64,000 nt of DNA from Limnohabitans radicicola. Its GTDB lineage: Bacteria > Pseudomonadota > Gammaproteobacteria > Burkholderiales > Burkholderiaceae_C. The notes beneath the pieces are model-generated. The model was not told the DNA's origin and did no database searches. It saw only the letters and a list, made by a program, of their open reading frames with translations. Shown here one piece after another: positions 37,895 through 48,060 of the stretch (the stretch's first letter is position 1; each line of letters opens with the position of its first letter). Location of the stretch: NCBI RefSeq assembly GCF_014837235.1, contig NZ_JACYFT010000001.1, positions 1,315,688 through 1,379,687 on the forward strand. The letters are read 5' to 3'. Position numbers and translations under genes: made by a program.

Positions 37895-38557
37895 TCAGGC
37901 CGCAGGGCGGCCCATGTCCAGCTGCAGCCGCTCGCGTTCGATCACGCGGGCCACAGCAGGTACGGCCGCTACTTTTTGGACAAAGGCCCACAGATCGGGG
38001 TGCGCTTCGGGCGCGATGCCCGCAATGGTGCCCCAGCGGGTCAGCGTCAGGCTGTAGGCGTCGAGCGGGCTGAAGTGCTCGCCGGTCAGCCAGGTCTGGC
38101 CTTTGGCTGCAGCCGCCAGGACCAGCGTTTGCAATTCGCCCAACATGCCGCGAAACAGCTGGGTGTTGTAGGTCTTCATCGCCGCCTGGGCCTCGGGCTG
38201 GTCCGAGAATTTCTGCGGCATGAAGATGTGGGTGAACGTGGGGTGTACCGTGTTGTTCATCCAGGCCAGCGTCGACAGGGCTTGCGCACGGGCCATCGGT
38301 TCGGTGGGCAGGAAATGCGCTTGCGGAAACACCTGGTCCAGGTGCAGCACGATGGCCAGAATTTGCGTGATCGGTTGACCGTTGTTGACCAGCACGGGCA
38401 CTTGGCCGCGCGGATTGATGGCTTTGTACTCGTCGCTGTTTTGCTCACCCTTGTGCAGCTTGACCATGCTGGGCTCAAAGGCGGCGCCGCTCATCTCCAG
38501 CAGCACATGGGGCACGAACGAGCAGGCGCCAGGGGAAAAATACAGTTTCAGGCTCAC
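37895..38557 (-). CDS. glutathione S-transferase family protein
   Basis: A protein of 220 residues starting at GTG (38557), with GGAG eight bases upstream; the alternative TTG at 38581 lacks a ribosome site. The N-terminal domain begins SLKLYFSPGACSFVPHVLL, the beta-class GST motif with a Cys at the glutathione site; NPRGQVPVLVNNGQPITQI contains the cis-Pro. The C-terminal domain is helical. Substrate unknown. It converges with the kinase gene. Confidence 0.9.
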   Translation of the reverse strand: MSLKLYFSPGACSFVPHVLLEMSGAAFEPSMVKLHKGEQNSDEYKAINPRGQVPVLVNNGQPITQILAIVLHLDQVFPQAHFLPTEPMARAQALSTLAWMNNTVHPTFTHIFMPQKFSDQPEAQAAMKTYNTQLFRGMLGELQTLVLAAAAKGQTWLTGEHFSPLDAYSLTLTRWGTIAGIAPEAHPDLWAFVQKVAAVPAVARVIERERLQLDMGRPAA

Positions 38558-38577
38558 GGGAAGGTCTCCGGAAAGGA

Positions 38578-38877
38578 TCAATTGGAATCGGGGGCAGACG
38601 CTGCAGGGGCAGCAGGCTTGGGACGCGGTGCGCTGGCGGCAGGCTTGGCGGGTGATGCCAAGGCAGCCGATGCGCCAGCCGCTGGAGAAGCCGATGCCGA
38701 CGATAAAGGCGCGGAAGCCGGTTCTGCTGCAGGGGGCTGGATCGGCAGCGTCACCACCGGGCCGCTGGGCGTCTGCTCAGTGCCCCAGCCCCAAGGCTGC
38801 AGGGCGCCCATGTTCCAGGCCAGCAAGGCCGCGTTGAGCAGCAGCAACAATCCGATCCACCAGCGGGCCATCAGCAT
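38578..38877 (-). CDS. small membrane-anchored Pro/Ala-rich protein, hypothetical
   Basis: A protein of 99 residues with one N-terminal TM segment (WWIGLLLLLNAALLAWNM) and a tail made almost wholly of Ala, Pro and Ser, likely extended in the periplasm. It overlaps the birA 3' end by seven bases (an ATG two codons later at 38871 gives a TGATG overlap), so it is coupled to birA. No known domain is visible. A similar ORF behind birA would be expected in relatives if it is real. Confidence 0.65.
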   Translation of the reverse strand: MLMARWWIGLLLLLNAALLAWNMGALQPWGWGTEQTPSGPVVTLPIQPPAAEPASAPLSSASASPAAGASAALASPAKPAASAPRPKPAAPAASAPDSN

Positions 38878-39650
38878 CCGTCCTTGTCTTGTTTCAGGGG
38901 GCGCACACTGACTTCCGAGCTGTGGATGTCGTGTGTGCCTTGTTCATCGGCCAATCGTAGCGCACCCGCTGCACTCACCCCCAGGCACAGGCCCTGCAGC
39001 CCGTCGCTGGTGGTGACCTGTCGGCCCCGCAGCACATCGCGCGCCTCAAAGCGTTGCTGCAGCGGGGCAAAGCCCTGGCGCTCAAAGTCCTGCAGCATCT
39101 GCACCAGTGGCAGCACCACACGGGCCAGTGCGGCGGGGGCGGTGGCTTCGGACCAGGCTTCGGTCAGCGCGGCGGGCGGGGTGTTCAGGCCGTCGGCCGG
39201 ACGGGGGCGGATGTTGATGCCCATGCCGATCACCACCTGGCTGCGCCCGCCCATGCTGGCCGCCTCGATCAGGATGCCGCCGAGCTTGCGCTCTTGCCAC
39301 CACAGGTCGTTGGGCCACTTCAGTCGGACGCCCGGGTGCAGGCTCTCGGCCAGCGACAGCCCCACGGCCAGCGACAAGCCTGACCAATCTTGGGGGGCGA
39401 ACGGCAGGCTGAGCGAAAAAGTGAGCGAGTCGCCCGGCTGGCCTTGCCAGACCCGGCCCATGCGCCCACGCCCTGCGGTTTGCGATTCGGCCACCAGCAA
39501 GGTGGCCTCGGTTTGCCCTTGGCGGGCACGGCGCATCAGCTCGGTGTTGCTCGAATCGATTTCGGGCAGCACCTCCACCGTGAAGCCTGGCAACAAGGGC
39601 CAGACCTGCTCCCAAATGGCTTCAGCGTGCCAGCGGGTGGGCGGTGTCAT
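38871..39650 (-). CDS. birA: biotin-[acetyl-CoA-carboxylase] ligase
   Basis: A protein of 259 residues with the biotinyl-AMP loop TAGRGRMGRVWQ, the KWPNDLWWQERKLGG region and a C-terminal SH3-like domain (GRQVTTSDGLQGLCLGVS). It attaches biotin to BCCP of acetyl-CoA carboxylase. It lacks the N-terminal winged helix of E. coli BirA, so it is a class I, non-repressor ligase. It lies downstream of the SET gene by 11 bases. Confidence 0.94.
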   Translation of the reverse strand: MTPPTRWHAEAIWEQVWPLLPGFTVEVLPEIDSSNTELMRRARQGQTEATLLVAESQTAGRGRMGRVWQGQPGDSLTFSLSLPFAPQDWSGLSLAVGLSLAESLHPGVRLKWPNDLWWQERKLGGILIEAASMGGRSQVVIGMGINIRPRPADGLNTPPAALTEAWSEATAPAALARVVLPLVQMLQDFERQGFAPLQQRFEARDVLRGRQVTTSDGLQGLCLGVSAAGALRLADEQGTHDIHSSEVSVRPLKQDKDGC

Positions 39651-39661
39651 CGGCGGCTGGC

Positions 39662-40357
39662 TCAGGCTTTTTTGGACTTCTTTTTGGGCGCGGCCTCGGC
39701 TTTGGCTTGGGTCTTCGCCTTGGGGTTGGCTTTGGGCTTGTCGGCGGCCTTCACTTTGTCGGCTTTATTGGCTTTGTCCGCTTTCTTGGCCTTGGGCTTG
39801 GCGTCGGCTTTCACGTCGGCCTTGGTTTTGGCCTTTTTCTTCTTTTTCTGGCTTGGGATCGGGGGTGTGTCTTCGCGGTCCTTGGGCGAGAGCAGTGTGC
39901 CTCGGCAGTTGGTGCTGCCGCACCAGCAGGGGTACTCTGCCAACAGTTCTTTGGTGTAGGGCTCGTCGATGATCAGGCCGTAGTCGTAGTTCAGCTCTTC
40001 GCCCGCTTTGATGTTGCGCAGCGCCTTGATGAAAATGCGCTCGTTCACTTCGTCGGCTTCGCAGTTCGCGTCGCAGCTGTGGTTGATCCAGCGCGAGGAG
40101 TTGCCGCCGTGCAGCGCATCGATCACCTTGTCTTCATTCACATGGAAGTAGAAGGTGTGGTTCGGGTCATTGGGGTCGTGCGGGTGGCGGTCCTGGGCTT
40201 CGTCCCAGCTGATGACCTCGCCCACGTACTCGATGATGGTCTCGCCCTCGGCGATGTCTTGCAGTGCAAACACGCCCTTGCCGTGCACACCGGAGCGGCG
40301 AACCTGGATGCGTCGGCTGGACGATGAACCGGAAGAAGAAACAGGGGTTTTGGCCAC
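39662..40357 (-). CDS. SET domain protein-lysine methyltransferase with lysine/alanine-rich tail
   Basis: A protein of 231 residues. The SET domain (about 15-128) has RRSGVHGKGVFA, the cofactor motif RWINHSCDANCE and ELNYDYG; a post-SET zinc cluster follows (CWCGSTNCRG, Cys144/146/151). These proteins move a methyl group from SAM to lysine. Residues 171-231 form a histone-H1-like tail of Lys, Ala and some Pro. No target is known. It is divergent from topB across a 110-base Z-DNA-prone region and upstream of birA on the same strand. Confidence 0.9.
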   Translation of the reverse strand: MAKTPVSSSGSSSSRRIQVRRSGVHGKGVFALQDIAEGETIIEYVGEVISWDEAQDRHPHDPNDPNHTFYFHVNEDKVIDALHGGNSSRWINHSCDANCEADEVNERIFIKALRNIKAGEELNYDYGLIIDEPYTKELLAEYPCWCGSTNCRGTLLSPKDREDTPPIPSQKKKKKAKTKADVKADAKPKAKKADKANKADKVKAADKPKANPKAKTQAKAEAAPKKKSKKA

Positions 40358-40385
40358 GGCGTTGAAAAATTTGTTATGGTGAATT

Positions 40386-40447
40386 CATGTGGGCGTGCGC
40401 GTGAGCGCGCCCGGGCGTGCATGTGTGCGAGCGCGCGTGCGCACGCG
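40386..40447. promoter_or_regulatory. alternating purine-pyrimidine tract in the SET/topB promoter
   Basis: The divergent promoter region contains three alternating purine-pyrimidine runs of 11, 15 and 17 bases (40393-40403, 40415-40429, 40431-40447), mostly GC and GT steps, the best Z-DNA formers. The last includes the perfect palindrome CGCGTGCGCACGCG (40434-40447). Such DNA can flip structure under negative supercoiling, which suits a topoisomerase promoter. This is inference; no conventional promoter elements were secured. Confidence 0.55.
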
Positions 40448-40467
40448 AGACAACGGATTGTATAGAC

Positions 40468-43377
40468 ATGAAAACATTGATCATTGCAGAGAAGCCTTCG
40501 GTGGCCCAGGACATTGTTCGGGCGCTGACCCCTGTGGCGGGCAAGTTCGAGAAACACGATGACCATTTCGAGAGCGACACCTATGTGGTCACCAGTGCCG
40601 TGGGTCATCTGGTCGAGATCCAGGCCCCTGAGCAGTACGACGTCAAGCGCGGCAAGTGGAGCTTCGCCAACTTGCCCGTGATCCCGCCGCACTTTGACCT
40701 CAAACCCGTGGACAAGACCAAGAGCCGCTTGAGTGCCGTGGTCAAGCAGGCCAAGCGCAAGGACGTGAGCGCCCTCATCAATGCTTGTGACGCGGGCCGT
40801 GAAGGGGAGTTGATCTTCCGTTTGATCGAGCAGTACGCGGGCGGCGCCAAGCCGCTGAACAAACCTGTCAAACGCCTGTGGCTGCAGTCCATGACACCAC
40901 AAGCGATCCGTGACGGTTTTGAGAGCCTGCGCAGCGACACCCAGATGCAGGGCCTGGCCGACGCCGCCCGCAGCCGGTCTGAAGCCGACTGGCTGGTGGG
41001 CATCAACGGCACGCGCGCCATGACCGCCTTCAACTCGCGTGACGGGGGGTTCTTCTTGACCACTGTGGGCCGGGTGCAGACGCCCACGCTGGCCGTGGTG
41101 GTCGAGCGCGAAGAGCAAATCCGCAAGTTTGTCAGCCGCGACTATTGGGAAATCCACGCTGAGTTTGCTGCCGCTGCTGGCACCTACCCCGGCAAGTGGT
41201 TTGACCCGGCCTGGCGAAAAGAAGAAGACGCCGAAAAGAAAGCCGACCGCCAATGGACCGCTGCCGAGGCGCAAGCCATCGTTGACGCGGTGCGCGGCCA
41301 AAAGGCCACGGTGACCGAAGAGGCCACACCCACCACACAAGCCAGCCCTGGCCTGTTTGACCTGACCAGCCTGCAGCGCGAGGCCAACGGCAAGTTCGGC
41401 TTCTCGGCCAAGACCACGCTGGCGCTGGCCCAAAGCCTGTACGAACGCCACAAGGCCCTGACCTACCCGCGTACCGACTCGCGCCACCTGCCCGAAGACT
41501 ACGTGCCCGTGGCCAAGCAAACCTTCGAGATGCTGGCAGACAGCGGCATGAAGCACCTGGCCCCGCACGCCCTCACGGCACTGAACAACAACTACGTGCG
41601 CAAGATCCCCCGCGTGTTCGACAACAAAAAGGTGTCGGACCACTTCGCCATCATCCCTACGCTGCAAGCGCCCAGCGGCTTGTCCGAGGCCGAGCAAAAG
41701 CTGTACGACCTGGTGGTGCGCCGCTTCATGGCGGTGTTCTTCCCCAGCGCCGAATACCAGGTGACCACCCGCATCAGCGTGGCTGCTGGCCACAGCTTCA
41801 AGACCGTGGGCAAGGTGCTGGTCAAACCCGGCTGGCTCGCCATCTATGGCAAGGAAGCGGCCAATGAGGTGGAAGACGCCAAAGACGGCGACAAGGGCCA
41901 GAACCTGGTGCCGGTGCAGCCGGGCGAGCAGGTGGGTGTCGAGTCGGTCGAAGCCAAGGGCCTCAAGACCCGGCCGCCCGCTCGCTACTCGGAAGCCACG
42001 CTGCTGGGCGCCATGGAAGGCGCGGGCAAGCTGGTGGACGACGACGAGCTGCGCGAAGCCATGCAGGAAAAAGGCCTGGGCACGCCAGCCACCCGCGCTG
42101 CCATCATCGAAGGCCTGCTGAACGAGAAATACATGCTGCGCGAAGGCCGCGAGCTGATCCCGACGGCCAAGGCCTTCCAGCTCATGACGCTGCTGCGCGG
42201 CCTGCAGGTGGAAGAACTCTCCAAGCCTGAGCTCACGGGCGAATGGGAATACAAGCTGGCGCAGATGGAGCAGGGCAAGTTGAGCCGTGGCCAGTTCATG
42301 GCCGAAATCGCGGCCATGACCGAGCACATCGTCAAGAAAGCCAAAGAGTACGACCGCGACACCGTGCCCGGTGACTACGCCACGCTCACCACGCCCTGCC
42401 CCAAGTGCGGCGGTGTGGTCAAGGAAAACTACCGTCGCTACACCTGCACGGGCGCTGACGGCGCGAGCGAAGGCTGCGGCTTCTCGTTCGGCAAGTCGCC
42501 CGGCGGGCGCACCTTTGAAACGCACGAAGCCGACCAGTTCCTGCGCGACAAGAAGATCGGCCCGCTCGAAGGCTTTCGCTCCAAGGCGGGCTGGCCCTTT
42601 GTGGCCGAGATGGCGCTCAAGTTCAACGAAGAAGAGCAGAACTGGAAACTCGAGTTCGACTTCGGGGACGACAAGAAAGACGAGGACAGCGGCGAAATCG
42701 TCGAATTCACCGACGAGTCGCTGGGCGTGTGCCCCAAGTGCGGCAGCCCGGTGCACGAGCATGGCAGCAACTACGTTTGCAGCAAGGCCGTACCCACCCA
42801 TGCGCAACCCACACCCAGCTGCGATTTCAAGACCGGCAAGGTCATCCTGCAGCAACCCGTGGAGCGCGAACAGGTCAGCAAGCTGCTGGCCACAGGCAAA
42901 ACCGACCTGCTCGACAAGTTCCTGAGCAACCGCACCCGCCGCACCTTCAAGGCCTTCCTGGCCTGGAACGCGGAAGAAGGCAAAGTGGGTTTCGAGTTCG
43001 AGCAGCGTGAAGGCGGCAAGAAGTACCCGCCGCGCAAAACGGCAGCCAAGAAGACGCCTTTCGGCAAGGCCGCGACGAAAACCGCCAAAGCCCCGGCAGC
43101 GAAAAAGGCCGCTAAAACAGCAGCGCCCAAGGCCCCGCGCAAAGCCGCCGTGGGCACGCTCAAGCCCAGCGCCGCCCTGATGGCGGTGATCGGCGACGGC
43201 ACCTACGCCCGCACCGAAGTGGTCAAGAAAATCTGGGACTACATCAAGGCCAACAACTTGCAGGACGCCGCCAACAAGCGCGCCATCAATGCCGATGGCA
43301 AGCTCAAGGAAGTGTTTGGCAAGGATCAGATCACGATGTTCGAGCTGGCGGGCATCATCGGCAAGCACCTGAGCTGA
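40468..43377 (+). CDS. topB: DNA topoisomerase III with C-terminal SWIB domain
   Basis: A protein of 969 residues, longer than the E. coli enzyme (653). Toprim domain at the N-terminus (MKTLIIAEKPSVAQDIV, NACDAGREGELIFRL), catalytic Tyr333 in LTYPRTDSRHLPE, then zinc-finger motifs near the C-terminus (CPKCGG and CPKCGSP clusters). A Lys/Ala-rich hinge (about 850-895) leads to a SWIB/MDM2-type domain in the last 75 residues (VVKKIWDYIKANNLQD, FELAGIIGKHLS). It unlinks DNA by passing single strands. The ATG at 40468 is the family start. Divergent from a SET methyltransferase. Confidence 0.93.
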   Translation: MKTLIIAEKPSVAQDIVRALTPVAGKFEKHDDHFESDTYVVTSAVGHLVEIQAPEQYDVKRGKWSFANLPVIPPHFDLKPVDKTKSRLSAVVKQAKRKDVSALINACDAGREGELIFRLIEQYAGGAKPLNKPVKRLWLQSMTPQAIRDGFESLRSDTQMQGLADAARSRSEADWLVGINGTRAMTAFNSRDGGFFLTTVGRVQTPTLAVVVEREEQIRKFVSRDYWEIHAEFAAAAGTYPGKWFDPAWRKEEDAEKKADRQWTAAEAQAIVDAVRGQKATVTEEATPTTQASPGLFDLTSLQREANGKFGFSAKTTLALAQSLYERHKALTYPRTDSRHLPEDYVPVAKQTFEMLADSGMKHLAPHALTALNNNYVRKIPRVFDNKKVSDHFAIIPTLQAPSGLSEAEQKLYDLVVRRFMAVFFPSAEYQVTTRISVAAGHSFKTVGKVLVKPGWLAIYGKEAANEVEDAKDGDKGQNLVPVQPGEQVGVESVEAKGLKTRPPARYSEATLLGAMEGAGKLVDDDELREAMQEKGLGTPATRAAIIEGLLNEKYMLREGRELIPTAKAFQLMTLLRGLQVEELSKPELTGEWEYKLAQMEQGKLSRGQFMAEIAAMTEHIVKKAKEYDRDTVPGDYATLTTPCPKCGGVVKENYRRYTCTGADGASEGCGFSFGKSPGGRTFETHEADQFLRDKKIGPLEGFRSKAGWPFVAEMALKFNEEEQNWKLEFDFGDDKKDEDSGEIVEFTDESLGVCPKCGSPVHEHGSNYVCSKAVPTHAQPTPSCDFKTGKVILQQPVEREQVSKLLATGKTDLLDKFLSNRTRRTFKAFLAWNAEEGKVGFEFEQREGGKKYPPRKTAAKKTPFGKAATKTAKAPAAKKAAKTAAPKAPRKAAVGTLKPSAALMAVIGDGTYARTEVVKKIWDYIKANNLQDAANKRAINADGKLKEVFGKDQITMFELAGIIGKHLS

Positions 43378-43422
43378 CATAGCGCGCGACCTGCTGCCTG
43401 GCGGGTCGTGCTTCAGTCCATC

Positions 43423-45321
43423 TCAAGAACCCCGGATGTTGACCTTCACGGGCAAAGCCTCCAGCAAGGGCTGCAGCCGGGCGTGTACCTGCGCCCAGCC
43501 TGGGCCGTGGCTGTCCACCCACACGGGCCCATCGCCCTCGGCCACCACGCGTGGGCGTTGGTCTTGGGGCAGCCCGGCTGCGCTGCACGCCTGATCGACC
43601 AGTGCTTGCACCACGGCCCCTGTGGCCAGGGTGCGCAGTTCGGGCTTGTAAATCTTGCCCACATTGGTCACGGGCATGGTGCTGAGGATGGTGATCGATT
43701 TGGGTTTGGCGGGGCCCTCGTCCACACGCTCGGCGGTGAAACCCAGCAATTCGGCCTCGCTCGCCTCGCAGCCGGCTTTGAGGGTGGCAAAGGCCACGGG
43801 CAACTCGCCCGCATAGGCGTCAGGCGCGCCCACCGCAGCGCACAGCGCCACCGCCGGATGCGCACCCAGCGCGTCTTCAATCACCTTGGGGTCGATGTTG
43901 TGTCCACCCCGGATGATCAGGTCCTTGGCACGCCCTGTCAGGTGCAAACGCCCCTGCTCGTCCACAAAGCCCACATCGCCGGTGATCAGCCAGCCATCGG
44001 GGGTGAAACTGCGAGCCGTCTCGGCGCTGTCCAGGTAGCCCGAAAACAGGTTGGGGCCTTGGTAGAGCACCATGCCCTTGCCGCCCGCAGGCAGCTCGGT
44101 GCCGGTGGCTTGCCCGTCGGCATTCAGGGCCGCGATGCGCACACGGGCGTGTGGCAAAGGCCAGCCCACGCAGCCTGCTGGTGCGTCCATGCCCGGTGGG
44201 GCCACCGTGCTCAAGCCTGCGGTCTCGGTCATGCCCAGGCTCTCGTTGATGTGCAGACCCAAAGTCTGCCTGAAGCGCTGCGACAGCTCGGGCGGCAACG
44301 GTGCTGCACCTGTGCGCACGCCGCGCAGTGTGGCAATGTCTGCCCCGGCCAAAGGCACCGCCGCCAGGGCCGCCAGCACCGTGGGCACACCCGACATGAG
44401 CGTGCAGCGGTGGTGCGCCACCAGACGCCAATAGTTCTGGATCACTTCGCGGTTGCGGAACATCGCCGCCGTCGGAATGATCACATGCATGCCCACTGCC
44501 AACGAGCACAAGGCCCCGGGCAACACGCCCGCCACATGGAACAAGGGGTAACCATTGAGGGTCACATCGGTGCATTGAAAGCCCTGCACGGTGGCGTTGG
44601 CCCAGGCGGTGAAGACCTGGGCGGCGTGGCTGTGCCGTGCCAGTTTGGGTGCGCCTGTGGTCCCGCCTGTGTGGAAGTAGGCGGCGATGTCGCTGGCAGA
44701 GAACACCCGCTCGCTGAGCAAGCGATCCGAAGGCTCTGCATTGACCAAGGCGTGGAAGTCCAGCACCCCGGCAGGCAGGTTCTCTGGCGATGCAACGGGA
44801 CCGTTCCTTGGCGTGACGAGCAGCACCTTCTGCAGTGAGGGCAGCAGTGCCTGCAGCCGCAGGGCTTTGGCACGCATGTGTGCGTCATCGTCGTCGCCGT
44901 GTGCGATCAGTACTTTGGCACCACTGGCCCGCAGCAGCGACAGCAGCTTTTCTTCGCTCAGCAAAGGGTTCAGCGGCTGCACGATGCCCGCCGCCTCACC
45001 GCCCCACAGGGCCAGGTGGTAGGCGAGTCCCCCGGGCAGCAAGATGGCGACCACATCGCCTGACTGAACACCCAGATGGAACAAGGCGTTGGCGGTTTGG
45101 TGGATTTTTTGCAGCAGCTCGCGGTAGGTCCAGCTGGTGCTGGGGCCGCCAGGCTGCCCGGTTTCCAAAAAGGTCAGCGCTGGCCGTTCGGCGTGGGCTT
45201 GGGCGCTGGCCGCGATCAGCGCATAGGTGCTTTGCCAGGGGATGGCCTGGTCCAGGGGCGTTTGCTCGATCTGACGGATGTGCGCCAGTGACTGGACCGC
45301 GGTGGTGGTGCTCAGGTGCAT
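43423..45321 (-). CDS. acyl-CoA synthetase (AMP-forming)
   Basis: A protein of 632 residues. The AMP-binding motif YFHTGGTTGAPKLARHSH, the GYLDSAETARSFTPDGWLI and GRAKDLIIRGGHNIDPKVIE signatures define the ANL family. It makes acyl-CoA from a fatty or other carboxylic acid, ATP and CoA. In-frame ATGs at 45321 and 45363 are both possible; neither has a clear ribosome site. It follows gap-1 on the minus strand. Substrate unknown. Confidence 0.9.
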   Translation of the reverse strand: MHLSTTTAVQSLAHIRQIEQTPLDQAIPWQSTYALIAASAQAHAERPALTFLETGQPGGPSTSWTYRELLQKIHQTANALFHLGVQSGDVVAILLPGGLAYHLALWGGEAAGIVQPLNPLLSEEKLLSLLRASGAKVLIAHGDDDDAHMRAKALRLQALLPSLQKVLLVTPRNGPVASPENLPAGVLDFHALVNAEPSDRLLSERVFSASDIAAYFHTGGTTGAPKLARHSHAAQVFTAWANATVQGFQCTDVTLNGYPLFHVAGVLPGALCSLAVGMHVIIPTAAMFRNREVIQNYWRLVAHHRCTLMSGVPTVLAALAAVPLAGADIATLRGVRTGAAPLPPELSQRFRQTLGLHINESLGMTETAGLSTVAPPGMDAPAGCVGWPLPHARVRIAALNADGQATGTELPAGGKGMVLYQGPNLFSGYLDSAETARSFTPDGWLITGDVGFVDEQGRLHLTGRAKDLIIRGGHNIDPKVIEDALGAHPAVALCAAVGAPDAYAGELPVAFATLKAGCEASEAELLGFTAERVDEGPAKPKSITILSTMPVTNVGKIYKPELRTLATGAVVQALVDQACSAAGLPQDQRPRVVAEGDGPVWVDSHGPGWAQVHARLQPLLEALPVKVNIRGS

Positions 45322-45409
45322 GGGAGGTGACTGCAAAAAGCCATCGGCGATGGCGAGCCCCATGTTAGCGAGCAGGCGACCGTGCTTTTGCCGCCTCAGT
45401 GACAAGCAC

Positions 45410-45425
45410 CACCACTCCAGTGGTG
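45410..45425 (-). terminator. hairpin after gap-1, possible terminator
   Basis: CACCACT and AGTGGTG form a seven-base inverted repeat around CC, eight bases past the gap-1 stop. No T-tract follows, so it is at best a rho-dependent or weak terminator. Confidence 0.3.
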
Positions 45426-45432
45426 CCGGCGC

Positions 45433-46569
<1,137 letters not shown>

Positions 46570-46678
46570 CGCAAACCAGGGGTGGATGCGTTGACATCGG
46601 GTCGTCGCGTGTTGCATTGCACAGTGAACGCAAATCCACTACTGTCAAAACCTTTGCAACACATCGTTCCTTGCCAAC

Positions 46679-47299
46679 ATGAATGCCATCCGTTTCTTTT
46701 CAGGCTTGTGTGCCTTGACCTTTTCATCGCTGGTTATTGCTCAAGGCCGTTTACCCACCATCCCGCCCGAGCAGTACACGCCCGAACAAAAGCAGGCGGT
46801 GCAGGACTTTGAAACGGTGAGAAAAGCCGCACTGCGCGGCCCGTTCCAGCCCCTGCTGCACAGCCCGCAGGTCATGACGCTGATGCGCTCCACAGGCGAC
46901 TACCTGCGCTACAAGTCGGCGATTGGCACCACCTTGAGCGAGCTGGTGATTCTGGTGGTGGCGCGAGAGTGGACGCAGGATTACGAGTGGATGGTGCACC
47001 AACCCATCGCGGTGGAGGTGGGCATCAAGGCCTCGATCACCGATGCCATTGCCCAAGGGCGCAGACCCCAGGGCATGAGCGATGACGAGGAAATCGTCTA
47101 TGACTTCTCGACCGAGTTGCACAAGAACAAGCACGTCTCGGACCACACCTTTGCGCGTGCGGAAAAACGCTTTGGCAAGCAAGGCGTGGTGGACCTGACG
47201 GCCATCAACGCGTACTACACCTCGCTGGCCATGCAGATGAACGCGGCCGAGTACCAGGTGCCCAAAGACGCCAAGCGCTTGCAGCGTTTTCCGCGCTGA
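46679..47299 (+). CDS. exported carboxymuconolactone decarboxylase (CMD)/AhpD-like family protein
   Basis: A protein of 206 residues with a signal peptide ending near SSLVIAQG. The CMD pattern is in LSELVILVVAREWTQDYEWM and VHQPIAVEVGI; the redox CxxC pair of AhpD is absent. So it is more likely a non-redox CMD member (lactone- or ligand-binding) located in the periplasm. Function unknown. It converges with the ABC operon. Confidence 0.8.
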   Translation: MNAIRFFSGLCALTFSSLVIAQGRLPTIPPEQYTPEQKQAVQDFETVRKAALRGPFQPLLHSPQVMTLMRSTGDYLRYKSAIGTTLSELVILVVAREWTQDYEWMVHQPIAVEVGIKASITDAIAQGRRPQGMSDDEEIVYDFSTELHKNKHVSDHTFARAEKRFGKQGVVDLTAINAYYTSLAMQMNAAEYQVPKDAKRLQRFPR

Positions 47300-47307
47300 C
47301 CACCTGT

Positions 47308-48060
47308 TCAGTGGATTGACGCCAGGAACTGCCGAAGCTCCGGCGTTTGTGGGTTCGAGAACAAGGCGTCAGGTGCGCCCTGTTCGTGCACCCGTCCCTG
47401 GTGCATGAAGATCACACGGTCGCTCACCTTGCGGGCAAAGTTCATCTCATGCGTGACCATCAAGAGCGTCATGCCTTCTTGCGCGAGCGACTCCACCACG
47501 GCCAGCACTTCACCCACCAGCTCGGGGTCGAGCGCCGAGGTGATTTCGTCGCACAGCAAGATGCCCGGCGACATGGCCAGCGCCCGTGCAATCGCCACGC
47601 GCTGCTGCTGCCCGCCCGAGAGCTGGTCGGGAAAGGCGTCGAACTTTTCGGCCAAGCCCACACGGGCCAGCAGGCGGCGCGCAGTGGCTTCGGTTTCGGT
47701 GGCAGCCAGTCGCTTGACCAGGCCGGGCGCGAGCTGGATGTTCTTGCCTACCGTGAGGTGCGGGAACAGGTTGAAGGACTGGAAGATCATGCCCACCTGC
47801 TGGCGCAGGGTCCGCATGGCCGCAGGGTCGTCGTACACCAGGGGCTGGCCCTGCACGGTCAGGCTGCCGTGCTGGAAGGTCTCCAGCCCGTTGATGCAGC
47901 GCAGCAGCGTGCTTTTGCCCGAGCCGCTTTTGCCGATGATGGCGATCACCTCGCCCGGCTGCACCTGCAGGTCGATGCCCTTGAGGACTTCGTTGCTGCC
48001 GTAGGACTTGCGCAGCCCCGTGATCGCGACAGCGGCGGTGGAAGAATCAGCGTTGGACAT
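47308..48060 (-). CDS. polar amino acid ABC transporter ATP-binding protein
   Basis: A protein of 250 residues with Walker A IIGKSGSGKSTLLRC, signature LSGGQQQRVAIARAL and Walker B GILLCDEITSALDPE. It belongs to the GlnQ/HisP family. Its ATG at 48060 overlaps the upstream permease end by 14 bases. It powers the importer formed with the two permeases and the periplasmic receptor encoded just upstream. Confidence 0.95.
   Translation of the reverse strand: MSNADSSTAAVAITGLRKSYGSNEVLKGIDLQVQPGEVIAIIGKSGSGKSTLLRCINGLETFQHGSLTVQGQPLVYDDPAAMRTLRQQVGMIFQSFNLFPHLTVGKNIQLAPGLVKRLAATETEATARRLLARVGLAEKFDAFPDQLSGGQQQRVAIARALAMSPGILLCDEITSALDPELVGEVLAVVESLAQEGMTLLMVTHEMNFARKVSDRVIFMHQGRVHEQGAPDALFSNPQTPELRQFLASIH

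Noticed and set aside
40138..43380. Long open frame antisense to topB
   Set aside because: Same compositional artefact; topB with catalytic and zinc motifs occupies the other strand.
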